A stretch of DNA of 64,000 nucleotides, from assembly GCF_000765905.2 (NCBI RefSeq), contig NZ_JRPL02000004.1, positions 1 to 64,000 on the forward strand, given 5' to 3'. The notes below the pieces were generated by a model. That model had not been told where the DNA came from and ran no database searches. It saw only the letters and a list, made by a program, of their open reading frames with translations. Shown piece after piece: positions 29,450 through 39,708 of the stretch (the first letter of the stretch is position 1; each line of letters opens with the position of its first letter). Source of the stretch: Helicobacter trogontum (GTDB taxonomy: Bacteria > Campylobacterota > Campylobacteria > Campylobacterales > Helicobacteraceae). A program made the translations under genes and the position numbers.

Positions 29450-30211
29450 ATGATTCTACAAATACTCTATATTATAGCAATCGTTTCAGAATCTATTACT
29501 GGTGCATTGGCAGCTGGTAAGTATCGAATGGATTTATTTGGCGTTTTGCTTATATCCTTGGTAACTGCTATTGGCGGTGGAACAATACGTGATATTTTAT
29601 TTGATATGCACCCCATGACTTGGGTAAAGCATCCTGAATATGTCATTATCCTGTGTTTTTTTAGTATGCTTACTACTCGTATCCCTTATTTTTTTGCCAA
29701 TATTAGTCGATTCTTTTTATTGCTTGATGCAATTGGGTTGATTGCTTTTAGCATTATTGGCGTTAATAAAGCATTAGAACATGATTTTGGTTTTGTGATT
29801 TGCGTTATAGCTGGGGTTGTAACTGGAATTTCAGGGGGAATTTTACGCGATATTTTATGCAATAAAATACCACTTGTTTTCCAAAAAGAACTCTATGCAA
29901 GTGTGTCCATTGTAGCATGCGTATTATACTATTGCCTTTATTCTTATACTTCTATACCTAATGATGTTGCAGTTATTATTACTTTAATTTTTGGCTTTTC
30001 ATTCCGTATGATTGCTCTACATTATGAGCTTAGCCTACCTGTATTTTCATTTGATGAGACAAATTTACCCCATGATAAGCAAAAAGATACAGAAGGAATT
30101 TGTAAGCAAAAGCCCCTACTAAAGAACGCTGTATTAAAAGACTCAGATGAACCTAAAAAAGAGAATGTAGCACAACAAGACACTCAACTAAATACAAAAG
30201 AAGATAGATAA
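29450..30211 (+). CDS. TRIC/UPF0126 family membrane channel protein
   Basis: An integral membrane protein with two UPF0126 repeats. The first has the glycine-rich motif VTAIGGGTIRDILFD and the second VVTGISGGILRDILCNKIP. Bacterial members are trimeric cation (K+) channels of the TRIC type. About seven helices fill residues 1-205. A hydrophilic C-terminal tail of about 45 residues, rich in Lys, Asp and Gln, is extra. GGAGAG lies upstream of the ATG. It stands alone. Confidence 0.88.
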   Translation: MILQILYIIAIVSESITGALAAGKYRMDLFGVLLISLVTAIGGGTIRDILFDMHPMTWVKHPEYVIILCFFSMLTTRIPYFFANISRFFLLLDAIGLIAFSIIGVNKALEHDFGFVICVIAGVVTGISGGILRDILCNKIPLVFQKELYASVSIVACVLYYCLYSYTSIPNDVAVIITLIFGFSFRMIALHYELSLPVFSFDETNLPHDKQKDTEGICKQKPLLKNAVLKDSDEPKKENVAQQDTQLNTKEDR

Positions 30212-30392
30212 CATAAAATTTAACTCTACAGAATAAACGTATAGAATTTAGAATGTGCCTAACTCCATTAAGTTCTAAAAATCTCTCTCACACATTTTAG
30301 AATATAGATTTTATAGCTTTCAAGCCTTTAGCTTATAGCCTTTTATATAACTTGCAAGGTTTTTCTATTTATAACAATAGCCATTTATATTG

Positions 30393-31688
30393 CTATGCAA
30401 GACGATCTTGTATACTACCAATCAGTATATTATCTTGTGTTTGTGTAATATGCACGTTATAATAACCAGCACCGCTATATTCACCATCATTTATAAGAAT
30501 CTCGCCATCAATATCTTTTGCCCATCGCATATCTCTTGCACTATAAAAATGTGGGCTTAGCGTACTTTTACCCTCAATAATACAGGGAATATGAGTATCA
30601 AGCATTGCAGAAAAATGTTGCTTATCAATCTTTGCTAGAATCTTTTTTATTTTATTAATGCGTTGTGTGCGTATCTTTCTTGGAAGTTCATCAAGTATAC
30701 CTGCTTTTGTATCCTCTTCTTTTGAATATTCAAATACATTTAGTCTATCAAAACGAAAAGATTCTAAAAAGTCGCAAAGTTCATCAAAATCGCTCTCAGA
30801 TTCTGTTGGATAACCCACAATCACACTGCTACGTACAAAGCTATTTGGTATTTTTCTCATATATTCAAGCAGCTTCATCATATCTTTATGACTTCTTTGC
30901 ATATGCGACAAGACAGATTTTGCACTATGTTGTATCGGCATATCATAATAATTTTGGAATATTTGTGAGTTTGCAATGCCATCTAGCAACTCTATATCCG
31001 TAGAACTTGGATATAGATAAAGGATTCTAGCACTCTTAATAGCCCCTTGTGCTTCTATAGCATTGATTAATTTTAAAAGTCCATCATTTATGCCTTTATC
31101 ACGCAAAAATGAGCTTGTATCCTGTGCAATAAAGCTTATATCTTTATAACCTTCTTTTGCAAGAGACTCTATCTCACGCAATATGGAATCTATACTTCTA
31201 CTCTGTAATTTTCCTTTAAAATTAGGAATGGCACAAAATGAGCATTGTTGATTGCAACCCTCACTAATTTTTACATATGCATGGATTTGTGAACCTGTAA
31301 TAATTCTCTTTTCATCTTTCTGAAGATATACATTATTATTTATGACACCTTTTTTTTCTGCAATCATTGTATCTATTTTGTCATAATCGCTTACACCCGT
31401 AAGGATATCAATTTCTGGAATCATTTCTTTAATTTCTTTTGCATAACGTGCTACAAGACAACCGCTTGCAACCAATAATGCCCCCTTCTTACGTCCCTCC
31501 AATGCCTCAAATATATGTCCCAAGCTTTCCTTCTTTGCAGCTTCGATAAAGCCACAAGTGTTAATAATGATCACATCAGCGCTACTTAAATCCTGTGTGA
31601 TTTCATAATCTTGTAATTTGCCCAACATAACTTCAGAATCTACGAGATTTTTAGAGCACCCAAGAGATACTACATGCAATTTTTTCAT
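30393..31688 (-). CDS. rimO: Ribosomal protein S12 methylthiotransferase RimO
   Basis: A radical-SAM enzyme that adds a methylthio group to an aspartate of ribosomal protein S12. The N-terminal UPF0004 domain has cysteines in VSLGCSKNLVDSE, NTCGFIEAAK and ASGCLVARY. The radical-SAM motif is CNQQCSFCAIP, and a TRAM domain closes the chain. DSEVML and the order of domains favour RimO over MiaB. The start is the ATG at 31688 with AAGGA upstream (431 residues); the longer frame to 31817 lacks this. Confidence 0.94.
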   Translation of the reverse strand: MKKLHVVSLGCSKNLVDSEVMLGKLQDYEITQDLSSADVIIINTCGFIEAAKKESLGHIFEALEGRKKGALLVASGCLVARYAKEIKEMIPEIDILTGVSDYDKIDTMIAEKKGVINNNVYLQKDEKRIITGSQIHAYVKISEGCNQQCSFCAIPNFKGKLQSRSIDSILREIESLAKEGYKDISFIAQDTSSFLRDKGINDGLLKLINAIEAQGAIKSARILYLYPSSTDIELLDGIANSQIFQNYYDMPIQHSAKSVLSHMQRSHKDMMKLLEYMRKIPNSFVRSSVIVGYPTESESDFDELCDFLESFRFDRLNVFEYSKEEDTKAGILDELPRKIRTQRINKIKKILAKIDKQHFSAMLDTHIPCIIEGKSTLSPHFYSARDMRWAKDIDGEILINDGEYSGAGYYNVHITQTQDNILIGSIQDRLA

Positions 31689-31970
31689 GACTATTATTCC
31701 TTTTATCAGTTTGCTTTTTACTTGTTTATCACATAATTCAAAAGAGAGTTTATAGCAAAATTTTATGAGATATGGCAAATATAAATAGTTTGCTACTGGC
31801 TTAATAAGCCAAAACAAAACCGATGTTAAATTATATATGCAGTATCTATAAATTAAACTAAAATTTAGATTCCTTATATAACTTTTTAAGCTTTTAGATT
31901 CTATAATTCACGTTTCTATTTTTACAAATTAATCCCCGATAAAAGTTTTGATCATAATAAAGAAGGTAAT

Positions 31971-32066
31971 ATGGAAACTTTAGATATTGTATTGATTGTA
32001 TTTTTGTTATTGGTTGTCCTTATTGGTTTGGGTGGTTATATTTTCTTTGCCTATAAGAATAAGTAA
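31971..32066 (+). CDS. Predicted 31-residue single-pass membrane protein
   Basis: A short frame beginning METLDIVLIVF and ending GGYIFFAYKNK. AGAAGG lies 5 bases before the ATG. Residues 5-27 form one hydrophobic helix followed by a positively charged end, so the C-terminus is probably cytoplasmic. It ends 9 bases before queH and should be on the same transcript. The family is not recognised. Confidence 0.6.
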   Translation: METLDIVLIVFLLLVVLIGLGGYIFFAYKNK

Positions 32067-32075
32067 GGAGTGATA

Positions 32076-33269
32076 ATGTTGGTTCATATATGTTGCAGTG
32101 TCGATAGTCATTATTTCTTAAGTGAACTTCACAAAGCATATCCAGACGAGAAGCTCATAGGTTTTTTTTACAACCCGAATATACATCCAAAAGAAGAACA
32201 TGATTTAAGACTGCAGGATGTAAGAAGGAGTTGCAATATGCTCAATATTCAACTCATAGAAGGTGAATATGATACACAAGTTTGGTTTAATAATGTAAAA
32301 GGCTTAGAAAATGAACCAGAAAAAGGAGATAGATGTAATGTGTGTTTTGACACAAGGCTTGTTAAAACCGCACAACTTGCAAAAGAAATGCAAATACAAA
32401 AATTTACCACAACGCTTTTAAGTAGCCCTATGAAAGAGCAGCAAGTCCTTTATAGACAAGGCGATGTAATCGCAGAAAAAAACGATTTAGAATTTATTAA
32501 GATTAATGTTAGGGCAAATGGTGGTGTCAATAAACAAAATGAACTTGCAAAAGAAGATAAGCTTTATAGGCAGAATTATTGCGGTTGCCAGTTTGCCCTA
32601 AAACAGCAAAGAAGTAAGCAAGACAAGATTGTCTTTGAGATGATGAGCAGTGTTGGCGGACAAATTATGCCAGCAAGCAATGAGTATAGAAAACTAACAT
32701 TCAATCAAAGAGATATATTAGAAAAAGAGGGAAAGGGCTATATCTTAACACAACAGGAGAATTTAGCATGGCGACTTTTGCTAGGTAGAGCATGGCATAA
32801 AAAAGAGGTTATCCACTCATACATTATCGCTAGATCTAATTCCAAAAAGAAAGCAAAGAGCAGTAAAATAGTATGGACTAAACCAAAAATTGATAATTTT
32901 TACCAAATCTTTCAAACACAATTAAACTTGCTTTCAAGTAAAGAAAAGATTAGTTTACTTAGTCAAAAAGAGGAGCAATATGCACTCGATTCCAATCTCC
33001 TTGTGGGTTTTTCACAAAAAGATGATAGTGTGTTTATAGACATAAATACTTTGAACTTTTTCCTTAACACAGATTATAAAGATGTGATTGATATGATAAA
33101 AAATCCGCCAAAATACATACAAGAAATGCATCTAAGGTATGGATTATGTGGTATGGAAAGTATCAACCCCATCATTATTCTTGATACACAAATTCCACAT
33201 GATGTTACTTTAGAGATACAAAGTGTATTTCAAAACGAGCGCAATTTTGTAGTATTTGAAGAAATGTAA
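32076..33269 (+). CDS. queH: Epoxyqueuosine reductase QueH
   Basis: A DUF208 protein that reduces epoxyqueuosine to queuosine in tRNA. It replaces the unrelated QueG. Metal and catalytic cysteines are in HICCSVDSHYF at the N-terminus, GDRCNVCFDTRL and YCGCQFALKQQ. The extra ~200 C-terminal residues after the core are also seen in Helicobacter homologues. GGAG lies 6 bases before the ATG at 32076; an in-frame GTG at 32070 is less likely. Confidence 0.92.
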   Translation: MLVHICCSVDSHYFLSELHKAYPDEKLIGFFYNPNIHPKEEHDLRLQDVRRSCNMLNIQLIEGEYDTQVWFNNVKGLENEPEKGDRCNVCFDTRLVKTAQLAKEMQIQKFTTTLLSSPMKEQQVLYRQGDVIAEKNDLEFIKINVRANGGVNKQNELAKEDKLYRQNYCGCQFALKQQRSKQDKIVFEMMSSVGGQIMPASNEYRKLTFNQRDILEKEGKGYILTQQENLAWRLLLGRAWHKKEVIHSYIIARSNSKKKAKSSKIVWTKPKIDNFYQIFQTQLNLLSSKEKISLLSQKEEQYALDSNLLVGFSQKDDSVFIDINTLNFFLNTDYKDVIDMIKNPPKYIQEMHLRYGLCGMESINPIIILDTQIPHDVTLEIQSVFQNERNFVVFEEM

Positions 33270-33374
33270 CAGGGCTTGTCTGATAATATTATAAAAACTG
33301 AGACATTTTTGTAGAAAAATGCCACATCTGTAATATTTTATGTGTATAAACTTAATTTTATATTATTGCTTTCA

Positions 33375-33383
33375 TGTTATAAT
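33375..33383 (+). promoter_or_regulatory. Extended -10 for the 33425 gene
   Basis: TGTTATAAT, a perfect extended -10, 41 bases before the ATG at 33425. Confidence 0.6.
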
Positions 33384-33424
33384 CTCATTTTACACTGATA
33401 ATTATTGAAACTATGAGGAATAAT

Positions 33425-34288
33425 ATGGCAAGTACAAGTGTGTTTAATCTTAATCCACAAAAAACTACACATGATCTTAAAGTAACTCCACAAGATATTG
33501 ATTTTCATGCTGAACTTAATACAAAAATGATTACACCACTATTATCTGGAGATGCATACCATATTGCCATAAAAGAGTTTGATCCACTTGCAAAAAGCCC
33601 TCTTTTAACACGTTATAATGAGTTTGGCTTAGCACAGGATCTTCAAAAGGGTTATCGCAATGAATACAATATTGTATTCTATCCTTATGTTGTGAGTTTT
33701 GATTTTCATTATGACAATATGTATTTGGAAAATCTTCGCACACTTTTTGCACAGCTTTCAGGTCAAACCTACTGCTCCAATGAAGTTATACGAAACTTAA
33801 AAGATTTGCGTCATTTTGATATGTCCTGCGTAGTGTTTGGTGATTTTGATCTAGAATATATAGAATATGAGGGTTGGTATGGAATTAAACATTTTTATCT
33901 TGATAATTTTCAAGCCATTCCACTTGAATATTCTCGCTTACTCGCACAAAAATTACATCGCATTTCATCATATCTCTACTTTTCGTTTATAGATTCTACA
34001 CAAGAGCATATTGTTGGTGTGTATTCAGACTTTAGAGATTATAGCCTTGATTGCTACAATACAAAAATGGAAAGAAAGATTAGCCGTTTACTTGCCAACA
34101 CAAAACGCACCACCTTTGCAACCTATCAGGTTGAGCCATTAAGCCCCATGGCTTTATCATATCGTCTGCGTTCATTCTTTCTTGTGCGAGAAAATGCAGT
34201 AGAAAACAATTATGCATTTATTATATTTTTAAGCGAAGAAGAAATAAGTCGTATTACAAATATCCGTGCGTATGCTAGGGCAGAATAG
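33425..34288 (+). CDS. Hypothetical protein of 287 residues
   Basis: Not recognised. A soluble-looking, aromatic-rich protein (many Tyr and Phe) with no signal peptide or membrane helix. Regions such as YNIVFYPYVVSFDFHYDNMYLENLR and FGDFDLEYIEYEGWYGIKHFYLDNF suggest an alpha/beta fold. GAGGAA lies before the ATG at 33425, and the promoter box and coding quality show a real gene. It is monocistronic, so the context gives no hint of its role. Confidence 0.7.
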   Translation: MASTSVFNLNPQKTTHDLKVTPQDIDFHAELNTKMITPLLSGDAYHIAIKEFDPLAKSPLLTRYNEFGLAQDLQKGYRNEYNIVFYPYVVSFDFHYDNMYLENLRTLFAQLSGQTYCSNEVIRNLKDLRHFDMSCVVFGDFDLEYIEYEGWYGIKHFYLDNFQAIPLEYSRLLAQKLHRISSYLYFSFIDSTQEHIVGVYSDFRDYSLDCYNTKMERKISRLLANTKRTTFATYQVEPLSPMALSYRLRSFFLVRENAVENNYAFIIFLSEEEISRITNIRAYARAE

Positions 34289-34481
34289 ACTTTATAATGA
34301 TATAAAACAGATTTCAAAAATGATTGTATTTGCTTACATTTCATATCAAATAATTACAAATCATATCATTATAAATCACACAGCAAGGAAGATGGGAACT
34401 AAACGATACAGGTTTAATATATAAACATGGATAAGCTGGGTAAAAATATTAAACTATCTAAAAGAATAGCCAAGCCTATAT

Positions 34482-35018
34482 TTATTTTATTGCGCCATTA
34501 TGTTGCATTGTGATGAAAAAGACTTGGTGTGTCATATTTAATTTTTCCAATATTGCCATAAGTGCTGCATAACTTGCACTCATATCATTTGTGCCTTGTG
34601 CCTTTGTTTTTTCAATATTAGTAAGATTGGTATAAAGTTCACGTATAGCTGGTAAGGCATCTGGATTTGGCTTTCTACGTACCGAGTAGTAACCAATAAT
34701 GTTACCATGAGTATTAAATGAAGGTGTTACATTTGCATAAACCCAGTATTCCAATCCCTCTTTGTTTTTATTCAAAACAAAGGCATTAATTTCTTTGCCA
34801 TTTTGTATCGTATCCCATAATATTTTAAAAATAATGCGTGGCATAAGTGGATGTCGTATGAGATTATGATTACGCCCTATAAGCTCTTCCTCATTGTATC
34901 CGCTAAACGCCATAAAATCAAAATTTGCATAGGTAATGCAACCGCGTAAATCCGTTTTTGAAGTGATAAGACTGCTTTTATGTAAAATAAGTTCATTACC
35001 ATTTCTTTCTATTTCCAA
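34482..35018 (-). CDS. PAS-domain energy-taxis protein, CetB/Aer type
   Basis: A PAS domain of the Aer class without any receptor signalling part. The run LRGCITYANFDFMAFSGYNEEELIG, then RNHNLIRHPLMPRIIFKILWDTI and GLEYWVYANVTP, is the FAD-binding PAS type of Aer and of Campylobacter CetB. CetB works with a separate membrane receptor, CetA, in energy taxis. No CetA lies beside it. The start is TTG at 35018 with AAAGGA six bases upstream (178 residues). The upstream extension to 35126 overlaps truB on the other strand and is unlikely to be translated. Confidence 0.78.
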   Translation of the reverse strand: MEIERNGNELILHKSSLITSKTDLRGCITYANFDFMAFSGYNEEELIGRNHNLIRHPLMPRIIFKILWDTIQNGKEINAFVLNKNKEGLEYWVYANVTPSFNTHGNIIGYYSVRRKPNPDALPAIRELYTNLTNIEKTKAQGTNDMSASYAALMAILEKLNMTHQVFFITMQHNGAIK

Positions 35019-35102
35019 AACTAATCCTTTTGTTTTATTTAGATAATTATAACGAATATGCAGTAAAATACACCTTATGACTCTAATTAATAAGGGCTGT
35101 TT

Positions 35103-36209
35103 TTGCAAGATCTTACAATACCGCAAAATTTTTTTGCAATTGCTTATAAACCACCAAATATTTCAAGCCTTACTTTCGCAAATGCACTCAAAAGAGGTTT
35201 TAAACAACTAGGCTTCCCTATTAAAAAAATAGGTTTCTCTGGCACACTTGATCCATTTGCGCATGGCATGTTGATACTTGGTATTAATGGATGTACAAAA
35301 TTATTGCCACATATCAAAAAAGATTATAAAACTTATAGGGCAGTATTGTTTTTAGGTTTAGAGAGTAAAAGTCTTGATACTGAAAATGTTATAAAGATTC
35401 ATAAAGTAAAACCATATAGCTATGCAGAAATATATAAGGCGGTAGAAGGTATAAAAGGGGTTATATCATATAAACCGCCAAAATTTAGTGCAAAACATAT
35501 TAATGGTGTACGTGCCTATGAGCTTATGCGTAAGGGTGTTGATTTTGACATGCATACGATTACAACAGAAGTGAAAACTATAGAGATTTTAAATTATTCA
35601 CATCCATTTTTAAGCTTTGAGGTATGTGTGAGTGAGGGTGGATATATCCGCAGCATAGGGGATATTATTGCTAAAAATTTGGGTGTATATGGGGGTTTAT
35701 GTAGTTTGGAACGATTGGAAGAAGGGCAGTGGAATTATCATACTATGCTTAAAAGTTACACCACGAATAAACAAACTGATATCTTAGATTGCATAGAAGT
35801 GCCACTGCAGATACAGGGGATAGAGCAAAATGCAAAAGTTATACTTTTAGATATGAAAAATGCCTTAAAATATGATACAATTCGGCTTACAGAATATGCG
35901 AAGGTAGCATATAATGGTGCAAAGTTTATACTTAATCCCTCTTTGTGTGCGGAGATTTTTGGCGATATAATACATATAGAGAAGATAGATTCTGATCTAT
36001 TGAAGCATGACTATATACAACAATCGCAAAATATACAAGCAACTCATTTAGAATTAGGGTGTCATAACAAGGAAGTTTGCCCAGATACCATACATAAAAA
36101 GTCTGTAAGTAAAATAGTGCTCGCAGATTTTGATACGCATTTTGGAATCATTGAAGTATTTCAAGATGGTAGGGTAAAATATATTTTAAATAGGATTGAT
36201 AAATGTTGA
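35103..36209 (+). CDS. truB: tRNA pseudouridine-55 synthase TruB
   Basis: It makes pseudouridine 55 in the T-loop of tRNAs. The catalytic block [18 protein letters not shown] carries the essential aspartate. [13 protein letters not shown] and [19 protein letters not shown] are the other conserved parts. At 368 residues it is longer than most TruB proteins, because a C-terminal extension of roughly 100 residues follows the catalytic domain. The start is TTG. Its stop overlaps the start of csrA by seven bases. Confidence 0.94.
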   Translation: MQDLTIPQNFFAIAYKPPNISSLTFANALKRGFKQLGFPIKKIGFSGTLDPFAHGMLILGINGCTKLLPHIKKDYKTYRAVLFLGLESKSLDTENVIKIHKVKPYSYAEIYKAVEGIKGVISYKPPKFSAKHINGVRAYELMRKGVDFDMHTITTEVKTIEILNYSHPFLSFEVCVSEGGYIRSIGDIIAKNLGVYGGLCSLERLEEGQWNYHTMLKSYTTNKQTDILDCIEVPLQIQGIEQNAKVILLDMKNALKYDTIRLTEYAKVAYNGAKFILNPSLCAEIFGDIIHIEKIDSDLLKHDYIQQSQNIQATHLELGCHNKEVCPDTIHKKSVSKIVLADFDTHFGIIEVFQDGRVKYILNRIDKC

Positions 36210-36499
36210 TTTTGTCCAGAAAACAGGAAGAGAGTGTTGTCATCGGGAATGATATCATTCTTAAGGTGGTAAGTATTGATAAAGGCAGTGTAAAGTTAGG
36301 TTTTGAAGCACCACCAAAAACACTTATTTTACGTGCAGAGCTTACTGAAGCTATCAGAAGTGAAAACGCAAAAGCTACAAACGATTCTGTGAATATGGAT
36401 ATGTTGGATGCTCTTGGTATGCAATTGAAGCTAAAGAGATCAAAAGAGATGAATGCAAAGGATAAATTTAAAAAAGAACAAAATAGTAAAAAATTATAG
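36203..36499 (+). CDS. csrA: Carbon storage regulator CsrA
   Basis: An RNA-binding translational regulator that blocks ribosome access at GGA motifs and in this group controls flagellin and motility genes. The core [25 protein letters not shown] is typical. The 98 residues exceed the usual 60-76 because of a Lys/Asn/Met-rich tail after residue 65. The start overlaps the truB stop (ATG at 36203, TGA at 36207), which suggests translational coupling. Confidence 0.95.
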   Translation: MLILSRKQEESVVIGNDIILKVVSIDKGSVKLGFEAPPKTLILRAELTEAIRSENAKATNDSVNMDMLDALGMQLKLKRSKEMNAKDKFKKEQNSKKL

Positions 36500-37121
36500 A
36501 TTCTGTGGATTGTATATATCTATGTTTATCGGAATTTATGATTATATATGTTGTAGATTAGGATGTGGGGTTAGGTACATCTTCATGTAACCTTATGTGA
36601 TATATTCTAGTGATATCGAGTGAGGGTATTTGTAATTTAATGCTTTAAGCTACATAGAGAAAATAATCTAAGATAAGATTTTGAGATTTATTTTCTACTA
36701 TATTTTTAGATGTAAACAGATCTCTCTTTGTAGAATCTCTATATTTGGATCTTTTTGTCATTTGATACATAAAAGCCAAAATCAGATGATTGATATTGTT
36801 GAAATAAAAGCAATAAATTAGATTGCTTAGAGTTTCATAGACTTTTTCTTTGAAATGCAGATGATTTTCATACCTGTAAAACAATGGAATGTATGGGGAT
36901 TTTTATATTTAAGACTAAGTTTTAATTGCATATAGAATATAAACAATGAACAACATATTTTAGAGATCTTTATCTTAAAAACTTCATAGCCTATTTATTT
37001 TAAATGGTAAAACCCAAACCCCACTATTACAACAACGTAAAAAAGTAGAGTTAGAAAAAATCAAAACAACATACATCCTAAAATAACACTCATATAAATT
37101 AGGCACTAATTTTTACCTACT
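36500..37121. other. Intergenic spacer after csrA, no gene seen
   Basis: About 620 AT-rich bases between the convergent csrA and proC genes. A minus-strand frame at 36645-36884 has no ribosome binding site and looks like chance. In H. pylori csrA is followed by ispE, which is missing here. Confidence 0.5.
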
Positions 37122-38036
37122 CTATATATTTGCTTGTTTAGAGGCTATTTCTTTTGCTCTTTCTACTGCCTTGACACATGCGCGCGTAATATTACCTTGC
37201 ACACTATTTTCATCACAAAATAAAAGTGCCTCTGCTGTCGTGCCACCTGGACTTGTTACTAAATCTTTTATTTCTTGCGGACTTTTTTCTTTTAATAATG
37301 CTGCCATACCTTCAAAAGTTTTTTGCACAAGTCTTTGGCTTGTTTCTAATTTTAAACCTTGTTTCACACCCGCATTTATAAGCCCCTGTGCAACCAAGGC
37401 TAAAAGTGCGGGACTACTGCCATTTGTTGCAATACTTGCAAATAGTTCTTCTTCACTCTCAACAAACTCACAATTCCCAAAACTTGACACAAATCGCATA
37501 ATTTGAGTTTGAATATGTGCATTATTTTTTTCGTGTGCCTCCTGCATATTATGACTATCTATCATAAGATTTAGCACCTTGCCCACTTCTTTAATAGTTT
37601 GGTTTTTTGTAGCATGTTGTTGCCACAACACTGCACTTGAACTCAAATTATAACGTGCACCAACATTTGGCATAATGAGGGCATAGTGATAAGATTGGAT
37701 ATGATTATGTAAAACCCCTGCATTTATACCTGCTAAGACACTATAAACAATATGAGCACGCCCATGAAATATGAAAGAATCTAAATTATATGGTTTACAG
37801 GCAAGTAAAACCACTCTACCATCACACTCAATATCATATGTTGTCTCATAAATCACATCGTTCAAAAATTCACTACGACATGTTTGCATACTCTCTTGAA
37901 GCCATGCTTCTATCTTGCGAGGTGCTCTCCCTGCAATCACAATCTTTGTGATGTCAAGAAGTTCCTTAGATTGTCGTATTAACCCACCTAGGATTGCCTT
38001 TGCCATATTGCCATAACCTACAACGACTAACTCCAT
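37122..38036 (-). CDS. proC: Pyrroline-5-carboxylate reductase
   Basis: The last step of proline synthesis: NAD(P)H-dependent reduction of pyrroline-5-carboxylate. The N-terminal Rossmann motif is VVGYGNMAKAILGGL. ALIMPNVGARYNLSSSA and the C-terminal helix block SPQEIKDLVTSPGGTTAEALL are family signatures. The 304 residues include an insert near 155-175, against about 260-270 usually. Monocistronic. Confidence 0.94.
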   Translation of the reverse strand: MELVVVGYGNMAKAILGGLIRQSKELLDITKIVIAGRAPRKIEAWLQESMQTCRSEFLNDVIYETTYDIECDGRVVLLACKPYNLDSFIFHGRAHIVYSVLAGINAGVLHNHIQSYHYALIMPNVGARYNLSSSAVLWQQHATKNQTIKEVGKVLNLMIDSHNMQEAHEKNNAHIQTQIMRFVSSFGNCEFVESEEELFASIATNGSSPALLALVAQGLINAGVKQGLKLETSQRLVQKTFEGMAALLKEKSPQEIKDLVTSPGGTTAEALLFCDENSVQGNITRACVKAVERAKEIASKQANI

Positions 38037-38281
38037 ATCCTATCCTTTACTTAGCAATTTACATAGAATCATAACATATTTTTGTGTGCTTATTAAGATA
38101 CAAATCGCTTGAACTTTTCACAGGACTTACATTATAACTCTACATTATAGTAAGTGTAAGCCAGAATGATGTCTGCTCAATGTCTCCCAATAGAGAACGG
38201 CTTGACTTGTTTTTTTCTTGTAGGATTGTGGTATCGAATAACCAGTCTCGATAGAAAAGTTTTTGTTACAAAAGGATACGA

Positions 38282-39097
38282 ATGAAATTTATCAAAAAGA
38301 TATTGTGGCTCAATAAAGCAAATCAAAGAGAGACCTATAATACAAGTTTATCGGACACGATCAACAATGAATATCCATCATTTTGTATAAGAGCGGCAAA
38401 TAACGATACTGTATTCTCATCTTTTAGAACAAATCCCACGTATACAGAGATATTAGAGCATGTTGATGATAATATGGGGCGAAAATATCTTGATTTTATC
38501 CTACAAACAACATGTTTTACTGAAAAGGATTTTGAAACATTTCGGCAAAATGATTGGTATGGTGGAGCCAATATTCGCTATTACGAAGAAGTAGGCTATA
38601 TGTCTCCATCAACTCTACGTTATATTAAAGTTTTAGCAGATTTAATAGAATATTTTGGTGATTTACACGATAAAGATATTTGCGAACTTGGCGTGGGATA
38701 TGGTGGACAAGCACGCATTATTATGTCAATGTTTAATGTAAGAAGTTACACCTTTATAGACTTAGATTCTGCTTTATCGCTCAGCAAGAAATACTTGTCG
38801 CACTTTAAGGGGATAGAAAATAAGCTACGTTTTATATGTATGGAAGACCTAGAAGTAAGAGAATACGACCTCTTCCTAAGCAACTATGCCTTTAGTGAAC
38901 TAAGGCGAAATATACAAGATATATATGCTGAGAAAGTTATTAAAGGTGCTAAACATGGGTACATTACATTTAACAATATTGAACCAAAAAACTTTAACTA
39001 TCCATTAGAGCAATATGACACACTATTAAATAAACCTATACATATAGCAGATGAGATTCCAAATAGTCATCCGTTCAATAAGATCCTCACATGGTAA
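38282..39097 (+). CDS. Putative sugar O-methyltransferase
   Basis: A SAM-dependent methyltransferase of 271 residues. The SAM-binding motif is ICELGVGYGGQARIIM, with TFIDLDSALSLSKKYL as the acidic second strand. LSNYAFSELRRNIQDIYAEKVIKGAKHGYITFNN resembles the putative sugar O-methyltransferase family found in glycan loci. The N-terminal ~85 residues are a separate region with GGANIRYYEEVGYMSPSTLRYIKVLADL. It stands alone between proC and a receptor, so its acceptor is unknown. Confidence 0.75.
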   Translation: MKFIKKILWLNKANQRETYNTSLSDTINNEYPSFCIRAANNDTVFSSFRTNPTYTEILEHVDDNMGRKYLDFILQTTCFTEKDFETFRQNDWYGGANIRYYEEVGYMSPSTLRYIKVLADLIEYFGDLHDKDICELGVGYGGQARIIMSMFNVRSYTFIDLDSALSLSKKYLSHFKGIENKLRFICMEDLEVREYDLFLSNYAFSELRRNIQDIYAEKVIKGAKHGYITFNNIEPKNFNYPLEQYDTLLNKPIHIADEIPNSHPFNKILTW

Positions 39098-39708
39098 AGC
39101 TCTTACAAACTACAAAGATAATAACCTTATCACTTATTAAAGCTTTTTATTAGACATAAACACAAAATATAACAATGCTATACAAAAACAAAAGCGGTAA
39201 AAAAGCTTTAATTCCTCTAAAAGATTGCAATTACACAATCATAGACACATTTGATATATGCATAAGCACAACAACACAACTATATAATGCTAAAACAAAA
39301 AATATAATATATCTCTATTTTTGTATATAGAACAAAAAGATAAAGAAAAATCCAATTAGCTCTATATTTTTGCAGCCTGCAACTACTCAATTCAAGGATA
39401 AGAAATGATCTGCTATATAAAAACCTGAATTAATATTTAAGAATACAAATCATCATTTTTATGTTTAACTTTTATTCTGCCTAGATATTTAAAATAATGC
39501 TTAATAGTAAGGTTTTGAAGTGTAAGACACATGGGCATAAAAATAGGATTTATGCAAAATTGATAAAAACTGCTAGGAACCTAAAATCAGATCCTTTCAT
39601 ATTATCCCTTATAAGTTTGCCTTATATTTAATACATTTTCTCCAGCAGTCTATCTTTATGCATAAGAACCTATAGAGATTCACACTTGATTAAATCTCTA
39701 TATTACTA
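39098..39708. other. Intergenic spacer, no gene seen
   Basis: About 610 AT-rich bases between the convergent methyltransferase and chemoreceptor genes. It has only short frames. There is a weak AAAGC/GCTTT stem near 39193-39215 but no clear terminator. Confidence 0.45.

Noticed and set aside
36645-36884. 79-codon minus-strand frame between csrA and proC
   Set aside because: No ribosome binding site, and no domain or signal recognised.
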